Shown: positions 9,384-18,838, numbered from the stretch's first letter. The stretch: 64,000 bases of DNA from Hahella sp. HN01 (GCF_018986435.1 NZ_JAHMIN010000009.1:89963-153962), one strand, 5' to 3'. The notes: generated by a model not told the origin, from the letters alone. Numbers and translations: made by a program.

Positions 9384-9458
9384 AACGATCAGGTTGTATT
9401 TTTAAGTGTCTGTAAATAAAAGAGTAATTTTCGGTTTTGGAGGTTATATAGGACGTTG

Positions 9459-9475
9459 TGCATTTTGATGGTGCG
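9459..9475. promoter_or_regulatory. Candidate NtrC-binding site (weaker)
   Basis: TGCATT-N5-GGTGCG matches the NtrC consensus TGCACC-N5-GGTGCA at 9 of 12 positions with the right spacing. It is about 80 bases upstream of the candidate nirB promoter and 250 bases upstream of the transporter promoter, a usual enhancer distance. Confidence 0.45.
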
Positions 9476-9569
9476 GGATTTAGAGCGAGTTTTGATCTAA
9501 AAAAGTGCGCAAATTTTAGCTGGCGCCCAACAAGAGTGATTAATTTGGTGCGGCTTGGAGTTTTTGTGT

Positions 9570-9586
9570 TGCGCCTATTTGGTGCA
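9570..9586. promoter_or_regulatory. Candidate NtrC-binding site (strong)
   Basis: TGCGCC-TATTT-GGTGCA differs from the NtrC consensus TGCACC-N5-GGTGCA by one base. A further half-site, ATTTGGTGC, sits at 9543-9551 and repeats nine bases of this element with a 34-base offset. Lying between two divergent sigma-54-like promoters, it could serve both. Confidence 0.62.
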
Positions 9587-9727
9587 TTTTTGTGACGGGT
9601 AAAACGCCTAACACCCTGTCTGATAAATTTAATTATCTGATATACATAGGTATTTACGTTTTTTCCCGGTTGCGAACGAAATATTCAGGCAGGCTGAAAG
9701 GAGGTTGGACAGGCTCGATTTGTCGGT

Positions 9728-9742
9728 TGGCACAGCTTTTGT
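9728..9742 (+). promoter_or_regulatory. Candidate sigma-54 promoter for the nitrate transporter
   Basis: TGGCACAGCTTTTGT matches the -24/-12 consensus except for GT in place of GC at -12. Transcription would start near 9754, about 45 bases before the transporter ATG at 9799. Confidence 0.6.
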
Positions 9743-9798
9743 AGTTCCTGTGAGTGCTTTTCTATAAGAACTCAACTGCCAATAAGACAGGAAGATTT

Positions 9799-11271
9799 AT
9801 GTCATCCGATAAACTCAATATTCTGGATCTGTCCCAAGGGGGCGTCCGAACCTTGCATTACACCTGGTTCGCGTTTTTCCTCACGTTCGTCATGTGGTTT
9901 TCCCACGCGCCGATGAAGCCCTTCATTGTAGAAGCCTTCAATATGTCCAATGAGCAGTGGAAGGCGCTGCTGATTTTGAACGTGGCGCTGACCATTCCTG
10001 CGCGTATCGTTATCGGCATGTTGGTGGATAAGTTCGGCCCGCGTGCGGTGTACAGTCTGTTGCTGATGATTTCCGCTTTCCTGTGTTGGGGTTTTGCGTT
10101 TTCCACTACCTTTGAGCAGCTTGCTCTGTTCCGCTTTCTGTGTGGGTTTATTGGCGCTGGTTTTGTCATCGGCATTCGTCTGGTGGGGGAGTGGTTTCCC
10201 GCTAAAACCGTCGGTGTGGCGGAAGGCGTTTATGGCGGCTGGGGTAACTTCGGCTCCACTGCGGCGGCCTGGACGTTGCCTTCAATCGCCGCCTATATCT
10301 ATGGCGGCGATGAAGGATGGCGTTATGCGATCGCCACCACGGGCGTCGTCGCTTTCTTCTATGGACTGCTATTTTATCGCAAAGTCCGCAACACCCCGAA
10401 AGGCTCTACCTATTTCAAACCCAAAAAGAGCGGCGGGCTGGAAGTCAGCTCCTGGAAAGACTTCTGGTTTTACATCGCTATGAACCTGCCCATGTATATC
10501 GCTTTGGCGGTGCTGACCTGGAAGTTGTCTCCCGCCGGTCTCGGACTGCTTTCCGACTCCACGGCGCTGATCTTGTGGGCGGGGCTGGGGGCGTTGTTCA
10601 TCGTGCAGTTCTGGCAGATCTACAACGTCAATCATGAGCGTCTAAAGCAGGGCGTGCCGGAAATGCAGCGTTACAAGTTCAAGCAGGTGGCGGTGCTGGA
10701 CTGGGCGTATTTCGTGACTTTTGGATCGGAGCTGGCGGTGGTGTCGATGCTGCCCGCCTTTTTCATGGAGACCTTTGGTTTGTCTCCGGTTCAGGCCGGG
10801 TTGCTGGGCGGGGCCTTCGCGTTGATGAATCTGGTGGCGCGGCCCGGCGGAGGTCTGTTGTCGGATCGTTTTGGTCGCAAGAAAACCTTGTCCATTCTGA
10901 TTGCGGGCTTGGCGGTGGGGTATCTGTTGCTGAGTCAGATTTCCTCAACCTGGATGATCGCCGCGGCGGTGGCTTCGGTGATGTTCTGTTCCTTCTTCGT
11001 GCAGGCGGGGGAGGGCGCCGTGTTTGCCATGGTGCCGCTGGTGCAGCGCCGTATGACCGGACAAATCGCGGGCATGGCGGGCGCCTACGGCAACGTGGGC
11101 GGTGTGACTTTCCTGACGGTGTATTCATTCGTCGACGCATCCACATTCTTTATGGTCATTGCAGGAGCAGCGGCGGTTTGTTTCCTCGCCGTGCAGTTTC
11201 TGGATGAGCCTGAAGGTCATATGGTCGAAGTAGGTGAAGACGGCAGCGTGCAGCTGATTGAAGTGAACTGA
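9799..11271 (+). CDS. MFS nitrate/nitrite transporter (NarK/NasA family)
   Basis: A 490-residue inner-membrane carrier of the nitrate/nitrite porter family, importing nitrate for assimilation. About 12 membrane segments are seen. Family marks include the MFS loop [10 protein letters not shown] (near 77), the conserved stretch [19 protein letters not shown] with an Arg in segment 4 (near 120-138), and the glycine-rich [14 protein letters not shown] motif (about 147-160), with its partner [16 protein letters not shown] near the C terminus. The ATG at 9799 has an AGGAAGA ribosome site; an in-frame GTG 45 bases upstream lacks one and overlaps the promoter region. The gene is divergent from nirB and leads into the kinase-phosphatase gene 60 bases downstream. 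It is called nasA in Pseudomonas, a symbol that clashes with the Klebsiella reductase name. Confidence 0.93.
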   Translation: MSSDKLNILDLSQGGVRTLHYTWFAFFLTFVMWFSHAPMKPFIVEAFNMSNEQWKALLILNVALTIPARIVIGMLVDKFGPRAVYSLLLMISAFLCWGFAFSTTFEQLALFRFLCGFIGAGFVIGIRLVGEWFPAKTVGVAEGVYGGWGNFGSTAAAWTLPSIAAYIYGGDEGWRYAIATTGVVAFFYGLLFYRKVRNTPKGSTYFKPKKSGGLEVSSWKDFWFYIAMNLPMYIALAVLTWKLSPAGLGLLSDSTALILWAGLGALFIVQFWQIYNVNHERLKQGVPEMQRYKFKQVAVLDWAYFVTFGSELAVVSMLPAFFMETFGLSPVQAGLLGGAFALMNLVARPGGGLLSDRFGRKKTLSILIAGLAVGYLLLSQISSTWMIAAAVASVMFCSFFVQAGEGAVFAMVPLVQRRMTGQIAGMAGAYGNVGGVTFLTVYSFVDASTFFMVIAGAAAVCFLAVQFLDEPEGHMVEVGEDGSVQLIEVN

Positions 11272-11332
11272 TTGACATGGGCGTATCGCTGCGGCGTACT
11301 ACCTTTAACTTTCGCAGCAGGAATAGTGGCGC

Positions 11333-13072
11333 ATGATATTCGCCAGCGATTTGTCGCTATCTGTTGATCAACACAGCATGGCGGGCGTGAAACCCCGCAA
11401 TGAAGACTGCATTGGCGTGCGTATTCCTGATCGGGAAACGTTGCAACTGAAAGGCGCCGTTGCGGTCATCGCGGATGGCGTCAGCGCGGCGGAAGCGGGT
11501 AAGGAAGCCAGCGAAGCCTGCGTCACCAACTTCCTGAGCGATTACTTCTGCACCCCGGATTCCTGGTCGGTGAAAAACGCCGCGCAGAAAGTGCTGCAGG
11601 CGTTGAATCGTTGGCTTTATGGACAAAGCCTGCGCACGCTGAATGACGACAAAGGTTACGTATGCACGTTGTCCATTCTGGTATTGAAGTCGACGCAGGC
11701 GCATATCTTTCATGTGGGCGACAGCCGGATTTATCTCTATCGGCAGGGCGAGCTGGAGCAGATTACAACGGATCATACCGCCCGCGTCGATGCAGAGCGC
11801 ACTTATCTGGCCCGGGCGATGGGTTTTTCCCCCAATCTGGACATCGATTACCGCGTGATGGACGTGCAGGCCGGAGATGTGTTTTTGTTGAGCACGGATG
11901 GTCTGCATGATTTTATCTCGCACAATCAATTGCGGGAGCGGCTGCGAGGCGCAGCGCAAACGACTTTTCAGGGACTTGCGGCAGACCTTTTACAGACAGC
12001 GCTGCAGGCGGGCAGTGACGATAACCTGAGTTGTCAGATACTCCGGGTGGACAGCCTCGGCTTGCGCGATGCGGACGCCTGCTGTCGCGAGCTCAGTCGC
12101 CTGCCGTTTCCCCCGCCGTTGGAAGTGGGACAGAGTCTGGACGGCTATCGCGTCGAGCGTATTCTGCACGAAACCGCGCGCAGTCAGGTCTATCAGGTTA
12201 CTGATATAGAAACTGGTACGCGCGCGGTAATGAAAACCCCGTCACTTAATTTTGTGGACGATCCCGCCTATATCGAACGTTTCACCATGGAGGAATGGAT
12301 TGCCCGGCGCGTTCAGAATCCCCATGTGGCGGGCCTGATTCCCTGCAAACGAGCGCGCAGCTGTTTGTATTATTTGACGGAGTTCGTGCCGGGCGCGCCT
12401 TTGTCACGATGGATTCGCGACAACTCCCGCCCGGATATTCATCGGGTGACGCGTATTTTGGAACAGATAGTCAAAGGCGTGCGGGCGTTACATCGCAAAG
12501 AGACTTTGCACCAGGATATCAAGCCGGACAATCTCCTGATTACTAATGAGGATCACGTCACGCTGGTGGATTTTGGTTCCTGTCGTATTCCGGGTGTGGA
12601 GGAAATGTATCTGCCCATTGCCCGGGAAAGGGCGCTGGGCACCGCCAGCTATAGCGCGCCGGAATATGTGTTGGGGACGAAAGCCACAACGCGATCCGAG
12701 CTGTTTTCCGTGGCGGTAATCGGGTATGAAATGTTGACCGGGCATTTGCCGTACGGCGAAGCCTATGAAAAGGCCGCGTCGCCGACCGCGTTGGCCAAAT
12801 TAAAATATACCCCCGCCTATCATCACAACCCGATGGTTCCGGTGTGGATGGACGGGGCCTTAAAGAAAGCCCTGCAACTGGACCCGCGTCGTCGCTACGA
12901 CAGCTTTTCCGAATGGTTGCAGGACATGACTCATCCCAACTCCCGGCTCATGCCGGATAACGCACTACCTATCATCGAGCGCAATCCTTTGGCCTTCTGG
13001 CGTACGCTGAGCGGGATTCTACTGCTTACACAGCTGGCCACTTTACTGTGGTTGCTGCATCTGTGGCGATAG
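11333..13072 (+). CDS. Bifunctional PP2C phosphatase-Ser/Thr kinase, membrane-tethered
   Basis: A 579-residue fusion. Residues 1-240 are a PP2C phosphatase with metal-binding motifs NEDCIG, IADGVS, HVGDSRIY, STDGLHDF and GSDDNLS. Residues 265-540 are a Hanks-type kinase: ATP-binding Lys301 (AVMKTP), catalytic loop LHQDIKPDN with Asp395, DFG Asp413, and SAPEY of the activation segment. The glycine loop (ILHETARSQVY) is not canonical. A single C-terminal membrane segment (about 556-575) tethers it with both catalytic domains in the cytoplasm. It directly follows the nitrate transporter, the same arrangement as in Pseudomonas, so nitrate uptake or reduction is the likely target, but no substrate is shown by sequence. 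Confidence 0.92.
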   Translation: MIFASDLSLSVDQHSMAGVKPRNEDCIGVRIPDRETLQLKGAVAVIADGVSAAEAGKEASEACVTNFLSDYFCTPDSWSVKNAAQKVLQALNRWLYGQSLRTLNDDKGYVCTLSILVLKSTQAHIFHVGDSRIYLYRQGELEQITTDHTARVDAERTYLARAMGFSPNLDIDYRVMDVQAGDVFLLSTDGLHDFISHNQLRERLRGAAQTTFQGLAADLLQTALQAGSDDNLSCQILRVDSLGLRDADACCRELSRLPFPPPLEVGQSLDGYRVERILHETARSQVYQVTDIETGTRAVMKTPSLNFVDDPAYIERFTMEEWIARRVQNPHVAGLIPCKRARSCLYYLTEFVPGAPLSRWIRDNSRPDIHRVTRILEQIVKGVRALHRKETLHQDIKPDNLLITNEDHVTLVDFGSCRIPGVEEMYLPIARERALGTASYSAPEYVLGTKATTRSELFSVAVIGYEMLTGHLPYGEAYEKAASPTALAKLKYTPAYHHNPMVPVWMDGALKKALQLDPRRRYDSFSEWLQDMTHPNSRLMPDNALPIIERNPLAFWRTLSGILLLTQLATLLWLLHLWR

Positions 13073-13075
13073 TGT

Positions 13076-14050
13076 TCAGGAACCCGCCGGAGCGGGAATT
13101 TCCGCCGCCACTTTCTCTCCGATCAGTTGATGGGTTTTACCGGAAGGGTGAATGCTGTCGAAGTAATAGAAACTGTCGAACTGCTCTTCGCTACAGATAT
13201 CGCTGAATTCAAGGTCTTCCGTCACGTAACAGCCGTCGGTGGCGTTGGTGAAGCCGTAGTCGGCGGCGTTGTTAAGGATATCCAGAGCAATCTGATAAGA
13301 GTTGATCATGGTGACTTTCGCATCGCCCATATTCAATTCAGACAGTTTCAGCTCCACCTGGCTGTTGAAGTAATTCGTCAGATCGCTGACCAGTTGCGAA
13401 CGGCCTTCCTGTCCGGGCTCCGCTGACTCTTTCAACACTTTGGGGGTTTTGCCCACATCCGGGACCGTCAGCACGACGATGTTTTTTCCGCCTTTGTCGA
13501 TCACTTCCTGAACGTTGGCGGCCACTTTGTCTGCGGCAAGATTCAGGGCGTTGGTGTTGTTAGGGGAGGTCTCTCCGCGCTGTTCAAGAATATCGTTGCC
13601 GCCGATAAAGAACAGGTACAGCGCTTTCGGGGACGCTTCTTCTGAGTGATATTCCATATAAGTGTCCACCTGGAAATCCAGGTCGATATTCTGATCTGCG
13701 TCCGCCTGTCCACCGGCTACGGCGTAGTTGGTGCCGTCGGTGATTTCGCCTAGATACAGGGATGGCTCCACCTCCAGGTTCAGGGACTCCGCCACGTAAT
13801 CCACAATCAACTTACCGTTGGAAATCCGGTTATTGTAAAAGGGGGAAGGCAGGTCTGTCTCCAGAGAGAGGTAGCCGCCGATATTCCCGGTATCAGACAG
13901 ACTATCTCCAAATACATAGAGCGCGCTGTAGGGGCGGGACTCAGAGGTCTCCTTCTCTTCATCATCGCTCAGTTGACAGCCCGACAGGGCGATTGCGCAC
14001 GCCAACGGCGCCAAAAAAGTTTGTTTCCAGGTTCCTTTCACCATGTTCAT
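13076..14050 (-). CDS. GDSL-type esterase/lipase lipoprotein
   Basis: A 324-residue exported SGNH/GDSL hydrolase. The start at 14050 gives a compact lipoprotein signal (residues 1-24, lipobox ALSGC) and has AGGA eight bases upstream; longer in-frame starts would put an odd 30-residue stretch before the signal. Catalytic blocks are present: YVFGDSLSDTGN (nucleophile Ser), GTNYAVAGGQ (block II Gly), FIGGNDIL (block III Asn) and FDSIHPSG (block V Asp and His). It lacks the long C-terminal autotransporter barrel found in many gammaproteobacterial relatives, so it is a soluble lipid-anchored enzyme. Its stop lies three bases from that of the kinase gene (convergent). Confidence 0.9.
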   Translation of the reverse strand: MNMVKGTWKQTFLAPLACAIALSGCQLSDDEEKETSESRPYSALYVFGDSLSDTGNIGGYLSLETDLPSPFYNNRISNGKLIVDYVAESLNLEVEPSLYLGEITDGTNYAVAGGQADADQNIDLDFQVDTYMEYHSEEASPKALYLFFIGGNDILEQRGETSPNNTNALNLAADKVAANVQEVIDKGGKNIVVLTVPDVGKTPKVLKESAEPGQEGRSQLVSDLTNYFNSQVELKLSELNMGDAKVTMINSYQIALDILNNAADYGFTNATDGCYVTEDLEFSDICSEEQFDSFYYFDSIHPSGKTHQLIGEKVAAEIPAPAGS

Positions 14051-14327
14051 TATGCTCATCCTATTTCTACAGTTAGCTCTCTTTATTCCTGCGGCCGCCA
14101 AAACCGGGCCTTCAGCGTCCGTCCGTCTCAACTCCAACGCTCCGCGTGAACTTGAGTCGTTACCCCCTTATCGCAGGAACCATGCCTGAAATGAGAAATA
14201 ACCCGCTGATTGACTGTAATCCCCCGAAAACATTGGGCTGAGAGGAAATTAATGATGAAGAACAAGGACTTGTTTTGCTGAACGCTATTCAGTTTTTTTG
14301 TAAAAACGGCTACTGGAATTTGTAAAG

Positions 14328-14347
14328 TTGGAAGGAATTGGAAGGAA
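14328..14347. repeat. Two tandem 10-bp units (TTGGAAGGAA)
   Basis: Two identical head-to-tail copies, 14328-14337 and 14338-14347, lie in the intergenic region between the GDSL gene and the PhzF-like gene. Confidence 0.9.
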
Positions 14348-14399
14348 GTTGAGGATGGGAAGGGCATGTATTGCCGGAGCTTAGACGGCCTTGGCTGGT

Positions 14400-14432
14400 A
14401 AAAAACAAAGCCAGACGAGTGCTGGCTTTGTT
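14400..14432 (-). terminator. Rho-independent terminator after the PhzF-like gene
   Basis: An 11-bp perfect stem (14404-14414 with 14422-14432, seven-base loop) is followed on the minus strand by five T residues. It closes the transcript that ends with the PhzF-like gene and could end a read-through from aapJQMP. Confidence 0.9.
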
Positions 14433-14459
14433 AAAAAAGACTGCGATGGAAGCGCTCTA

Positions 14460-15260
14460 TCAACTCTCGCCAGGAACGTTAATTACCCCTTCGAGATAGA
14501 GTCGCGCCTGACCCACCAGCAGTACGTTAGGGCCGCGGTAGTGGCACATGACTTCGCCGCCTCGTTGGGAGATCTGGCGGGCGGTCAGCTCCACTTTGCC
14601 CAGTTTTTCTGACCAGTAAGGCGTCAGTGTGCAATGGGCGGAGCCGGTGACGGGGTCTTCCGGCACCCCGACTTTGGGGGCGAAGAAGCGGGAGACGAAG
14701 TCGACCTTGTCGCCTTTGGCGGTGACGATGACGCCCAGGGAGTCGACAAGTTTCAGCATGCGCATGTCAGGATAGACGGCGCGTACGGCGGCTTCGTTTT
14801 CCAGTACGACCATATAGTCCCTGGACTTAAGCACCTCCAGCGGTTTCACACCGCCAAGAGCCTCCAGCAGGGCCTGCTCTGGTTCAACTACTTCGCCTTT
14901 GCGGCTGGGGAACAACATGGCGTAGCCGCCATGCTTGTGAGGAGACACCTCCAGCGTGCCGCTGCGGGTATGGAACTGAATGCGAGGTCCCTTGAACCCC
15001 TTCAATTCGTAAAGAACAAATGCGGTGGCCAGCGTAGCGTGACCGCATAAATCCACTTCCGCTTCCGGCGTGAACCAGCGCAAGTCGAAGCCGTTGGTGC
15101 GGGGTACGTAGAAAGCGGTTTCCGATAAGTTATTCTCGGCGGCGATTTTGCAGAGCGTATCGTCCGGCAGCCAGTCGTCCAGGCTGCAAACCCCGGCGGG
15201 GTTTCCGGAAAATACGTTGGAAGTGAATGCGTCAACCTGAAAGTACTGATGCTTACTCAT
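14460..15260 (-). CDS. PhzF-like isomerase/epimerase
   Basis: A 266-residue protein of the PhzF family, whose fold is two diaminopimelate-epimerase-like halves. The family opening (YFQVDAFTSNVFSGNPAGV), the ENNLSETAF segment with the conserved catalytic Glu near 47, the DLCGHATLA motif (about 71-79) and EDPVTGSAHC in the second half (about 206-215) are all intact. This group resembles YddE/YHI9-type housekeeping members; there are no phenazine genes nearby, so a role in phenazine synthesis is not suggested. Its ATG overlaps the stop of the GNAT gene by four bases, so the two are translationally coupled. Confidence 0.92.
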   Translation of the reverse strand: MSKHQYFQVDAFTSNVFSGNPAGVCSLDDWLPDDTLCKIAAENNLSETAFYVPRTNGFDLRWFTPEAEVDLCGHATLATAFVLYELKGFKGPRIQFHTRSGTLEVSPHKHGGYAMLFPSRKGEVVEPEQALLEALGGVKPLEVLKSRDYMVVLENEAAVRAVYPDMRMLKLVDSLGVIVTAKGDKVDFVSRFFAPKVGVPEDPVTGSAHCTLTPYWSEKLGKVELTARQISQRGGEVMCHYRGPNVLLVGQARLYLEGVINVPGES

Positions 15261-15691
15261 AAAGTGATCTCAAACCAGTGTTGTGTCTTGATGCGGGTAA
15301 AACCCAGACCCTCGTAAAACTGGTGAGCCTGCTCCCGATGAATTCGCGACCCTAATCGAATTTTAAATACTCCCTGTTGTTTTGCCCACTCCTTTACGGA
15401 TTCGATCAGCTTTCCGCCGACGCCTTGTCCTCGCGCGCGTTCATCAACCACCAGACTGACGATCTCAACATAGCCGCCCGCCACCAGGGTGCGTTTGAGG
15501 TTGCTCTGAATGAAGCCGAGGATCTCATTGCCGCTGACGGCGACCATAAAATGCGCGTGGGAATCGTGGATTAAAGTAGAGAGAGTACGATCAAGCTGAG
15601 TCAGGGTAAGGGAGTACCCCAACTGCTCGATCAGGGGTAGAAGAGCGGAGGCGTCAGCCGCCTCCGCTCTGCGCAACGTCAATGTTTGCAA
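15257..15691 (-). CDS. GNAT-family N-acetyltransferase
   Basis: A 144-residue acetyltransferase with the acetyl-CoA loop RGQGVGGKLIESV (about residues 90-102) after the central strand VEIVSLVVDE. It begins at a TTG preceded by AGGACAAAG, nine bases after the aapP stop, so it may be co-transcribed with the amino-acid transporter operon; it overlaps the PhzF-like gene downstream. Acceptor unknown; size and layout fit the small-molecule acetyltransferase branch. Confidence 0.85.
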   Translation of the reverse strand: MQTLTLRRAEAADASALLPLIEQLGYSLTLTQLDRTLSTLIHDSHAHFMVAVSGNEILGFIQSNLKRTLVAGGYVEIVSLVVDERARGQGVGGKLIESVKEWAKQQGVFKIRLGSRIHREQAHQFYEGLGFTRIKTQHWFEITL

Positions 15692-15700
15692 GCTTTGTCC

Positions 15701-16468
15701 TTAGTGTTGCAGGATCTGGCTGAGGAACAGTTTGGTCCGCTCGTTCTGTGGATTGTTGAAGAACTCGTGCGGCTCATTTTCTTCAATGATCTGACCGGCG
15801 TCCATGAAGATAACCCGGTTGGCCACGGTTTTAGCGAAGCCCATTTCGTGGGTGACGCAGATCATGGTCATGCCGGATTCCGCCAGTTCGATCATGGTGT
15901 CCAACACCTCTTTGATCATCTCTGGGTCGAGCGCCGAAGTAGGTTCGTCGAACAGCATGATTTCAGGGTTCATACACAGACTGCGGGCGATCGCCACACG
16001 CTGCTGCTGACCACCTGACAACTGTCCCGGATACTTATGCGCCTGGTGCGGGATCTTGACCTTTTCCAGATACTTCATCGCTGTCGCTTCAGCTTCTTTC
16101 TGCGGCACTTTACGCACCCAGATTGGAGCCAGCGTACAGTTCTGCAGCACTGTCAGGTGAGGGAACAGGTTAAAGTGCTGGAACACCATGCCTACTTCCC
16201 GACGCACGCTGTCGATGTTCTTAAGGTCATTGGTCAGAGGGATATCTTTTACGATGATATCCCCTTGCTGATGCTCTTCCAGACGGTTGATGCAGCGGAT
16301 CATGGTGGACTTGCCCGATCCGGAGGGGCCGCACACAACGATACGCTCGCCCTTGTACACTTCCAGATTGATGTCTTTCAGTACATGGAACTTGCCGTAC
16401 CATTTGTTGACGCCGCGCAGGTGGATCATGCTCTTGCGGGAATCTGCGCTGTTAGTATTCGTATTCAT
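15701..16468 (-). CDS. aapP: General L-amino-acid ABC transporter ATPase AapP
   Basis: A 255-residue ATPase that powers the AapJQMP importer. Walker [10 protein letters not shown] (about residues 50-58), Q-loop in FQHFNLFPH, signature LSGGQQQR, Walker [14 protein letters not shown] and switch VTHE are all present. Length and sequence fit the polar amino-acid ATPases of the GltL/AapP group. It is the last transporter gene of the operon, about 20 bases after aapM. Confidence 0.93.
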   Translation of the reverse strand: MNTNTNSADSRKSMIHLRGVNKWYGKFHVLKDINLEVYKGERIVVCGPSGSGKSTMIRCINRLEEHQQGDIIVKDIPLTNDLKNIDSVRREVGMVFQHFNLFPHLTVLQNCTLAPIWVRKVPQKEAEATAMKYLEKVKIPHQAHKYPGQLSGGQQQRVAIARSLCMNPEIMLFDEPTSALDPEMIKEVLDTMIELAESGMTMICVTHEMGFAKTVANRVIFMDAGQIIEENEPHEFFNNPQNERTKLFLSQILQH

Positions 16469-16489
16469 GTCGTACTCCAGAAAACTTGC

Positions 16490-17587
16490 CTATCGGTGAC
16501 TGGTATTCAGTTTACGCTCCAGCGCCTGGCTGTAGCGGGACATTCCGAAGCAGAACACCCAGAATAAGAAAGCCACGAAAATATAACCTTCAACGGAGAA
16601 GCCCAGCCATTTGGGATCGTGCAATGCTGACTGCACGATGGCGAGCAAGTCGAACAGGCCGATAATCAATACCAGACTGGTGTCTTTGAACAGAGCGATA
16701 AAGGTGTTGACGATACCGGGAATCATCAGCTTCAGCGCTTGCGGAAGAATGATGAAGAACATCATTTTCCAGTAGCTCAGGCCCAGAGAGTGAGCCGCCT
16801 CATACTGACCTTTCGGAATCGCCTGCAAACCGCCGCGTACGACTTCCGCCATGTACGCGCTCTGGAACATGATGACGCCGATCATGGCGCGCAACAATTT
16901 GTCGGTTTCGGTGCCTTCGCTCATGAACAGCGGCAGCATAACCGACGCCATGAACAACACGGTGATCAAGGGAACGCCGCGCCAGAACTCGATATAGACC
17001 ACACTGATGCTCTTCACGATGGGCATTTCCGAGCGGCGTCCCAGCGCCAGCGCGATGCCTATCGGCAAGGAGACCACGATGCCGACGGTGGCGATAACCA
17101 GCGTCAGAGTCAGACCGCCCCATTTATGGGTTTCCACCACTTCCAGACCGAACGCGCCGCCATACAACAGGAAGTACGCAATGATCGGGAAGATGACCAG
17201 CATAAACAGCGCAATCCACCCTTTCTTGGGCGTCTTGTCGATGATTAACGCTGCGATGCCGATGATGGCGATCGCGAACATCAGATTGATGCGCCAGACT
17301 TCATCAGACGGGTAGAAGCCGTAGATGAACTGAGGCAGACGGACGGATATGAATACCCAACAGGCGCCGCCTGAGGTGCAGTCTTCCCGAGAGGTTCCAA
17401 TAACGTCTGAATTAATGATCCCCCAGGACACAAACCAGGAGAGCGCTGAATAAATCAGATAACAGGCGATAATGGTCAGAATGCTGTTCGTTGGACTGCT
17501 GAACAGATTGGTTCTGAGCCAGCCGACGACTCCCACCGTATTGGATGGAGGGGGCAAGTCGGGCAATGGAACAAATTTATTGCTCAT
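16490..17587 (-). CDS. aapM: General L-amino-acid ABC transporter permease AapM
   Basis: A 365-residue inner-membrane permease. After a hydrophobic N-terminal half with several membrane segments typical of AapM, the HisM-type permease domain covers about residues 160-355. It contains the ATPase-docking EAA loop around VVRGGLQAIPKGQYEAAHSLGL (about 245-266). Pairs with AapQ; the two genes are five bases apart. Confidence 0.93.
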   Translation of the reverse strand: MSNKFVPLPDLPPPSNTVGVVGWLRTNLFSSPTNSILTIIACYLIYSALSWFVSWGIINSDVIGTSREDCTSGGACWVFISVRLPQFIYGFYPSDEVWRINLMFAIAIIGIAALIIDKTPKKGWIALFMLVIFPIIAYFLLYGGAFGLEVVETHKWGGLTLTLVIATVGIVVSLPIGIALALGRRSEMPIVKSISVVYIEFWRGVPLITVLFMASVMLPLFMSEGTETDKLLRAMIGVIMFQSAYMAEVVRGGLQAIPKGQYEAAHSLGLSYWKMMFFIILPQALKLMIPGIVNTFIALFKDTSLVLIIGLFDLLAIVQSALHDPKWLGFSVEGYIFVAFLFWVFCFGMSRYSQALERKLNTSHR

Positions 17588-17592
17588 GTCGA

Positions 17593-18780
17593 TTACCTCT
17601 CAACCAATGCAATACGGCTGTTGTACCAGTTCATCAGAGCGGAGGTGCTCAAGCTGAGGAACAGATAGACGGCCATTGTCATAAATATAATCTCAATCGC
17701 CTGACCTGTCTGGTTCAGGGTCGTGCCCATGAACACGGATACCAGATCGGGATAACCGATAGCGGTAGCCAGCGAGGAGTTTTTGGTCAGGTTGAGGTAT
17801 TGGTTGGTCATCGGAGGAATAATGACCCGCATCGCCTGAGGCACGATAACCAGACGCAGGCGCTGTCCATTCGACAGGCCCAGTGCGTTTGCCGCTTCGC
17901 TTTGTCCTCTGGGAATCGCTTCAATGCCCGAACGTACAACCTCAGCGATAAACGCCGCGGTGTAAACGGTCAGAGCGATCAACAGAGCGATCAACTCAGG
18001 AATGATGGTCAAACCGCCTTTGAAGTTGAAGCCCGCCAGCGCAGGGTAATCCCAGTGCATGGGAGAGCCAGCGATGAAGAACACGATCAGGGGAAGACCG
18101 ACCAGCACGCCCAGTGACGGCAGGAATAACGGGAATGTCTTTCCTGTGTCACGCTGTCTTTTATGCTCGAACTTCACCAGACCGATAACGATCGCTATGG
18201 CGATGACGATTGCGGCAGCGACAACGCCGAAGCCGTCTTCATAAACCGGTTTGGGCAGGTAAAGCCCGCGGATATTAAAGAATACGGATTCGCCCAGTTG
18301 CATACTGTTGCGAGGGCTCGGAAGACCTTGCAGTACAGCGAAATACCAGAAGAAAATCTGCAACAGCAGAGGGATGTTACGGAAAGTCTCAATATAGGTG
18401 GTGGCCAGTTTTGAGATTAACCAGTTATGCGACAGACGCCCGATACCAATAAAGAAGCCGAGAAGAGTCGCCATGATAATACCGAGTACGGCGACCAAAA
18501 CAGTATTCAACAGACCTACGAAAAAGGTGCGGCCGAACGAGTTTGTTTCGTCGTAATCGATAAGAGATTGAAGTATTCCGAATCCGGCTTGGTCGCCAAG
18601 AAAGGCGAAGCCGGTAGTTATTCCGCGCTGTTCCATATTGGTTAGCGCGTTATTAATTATGTACAGGAAAAAAGCGACTACGGCGCCCACAGCAAGTACT
18701 TGGAAAAATACAGAGCGTACTGCAGGATCGTTCCAGATTTTTGTTTTCGCTTTATCCTGTCCTTTGCTTTGAATATCCAC
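17593..18780 (-). CDS. aapQ: General L-amino-acid ABC transporter permease AapQ
   Basis: A 395-residue permease forming the channel with AapM. Membrane segments begin with VFFQVLAVGAVVAFFLYII (about 25-43). The long periplasmic/loop insert between the first and later membrane helices is usual for AapQ (about 400 residues). The EAA loop is VVRSGIEAIPRGQSEAANALGL (about 276-297). Adjacent to aapM, and separated from aapJ by a hairpin. Confidence 0.93.
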   Translation of the reverse strand: MDIQSKGQDKAKTKIWNDPAVRSVFFQVLAVGAVVAFFLYIINNALTNMEQRGITTGFAFLGDQAGFGILQSLIDYDETNSFGRTFFVGLLNTVLVAVLGIIMATLLGFFIGIGRLSHNWLISKLATTYIETFRNIPLLLQIFFWYFAVLQGLPSPRNSMQLGESVFFNIRGLYLPKPVYEDGFGVVAAAIVIAIAIVIGLVKFEHKRQRDTGKTFPLFLPSLGVLVGLPLIVFFIAGSPMHWDYPALAGFNFKGGLTIIPELIALLIALTVYTAAFIAEVVRSGIEAIPRGQSEAANALGLSNGQRLRLVIVPQAMRVIIPPMTNQYLNLTKNSSLATAIGYPDLVSVFMGTTLNQTGQAIEIIFMTMAVYLFLSLSTSALMNWYNSRIALVER

Positions 18781-18838
18781 TCAATGTTCTCCAGAAGATC
18801 GGCAAGGAGTTATTAAATTGGGTGTTTAGAACAGGATA

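Larger units (their letters stand above)
14051..14459. other. Intergenic region upstream of the GDSL gene
   Basis: About 410 bases holding the GDSL promoter region, a perfect tandem repeat of TTGGAAGGAA (14328-14347) and, near its right end, the terminator of the next operon. I see no gene in it. Confidence 0.6.

Noticed and set aside
14460-15260. PhzF-like gene as part of a phenazine cluster
   Set aside because: No other phenazine genes are nearby; the protein fits the common housekeeping branch.
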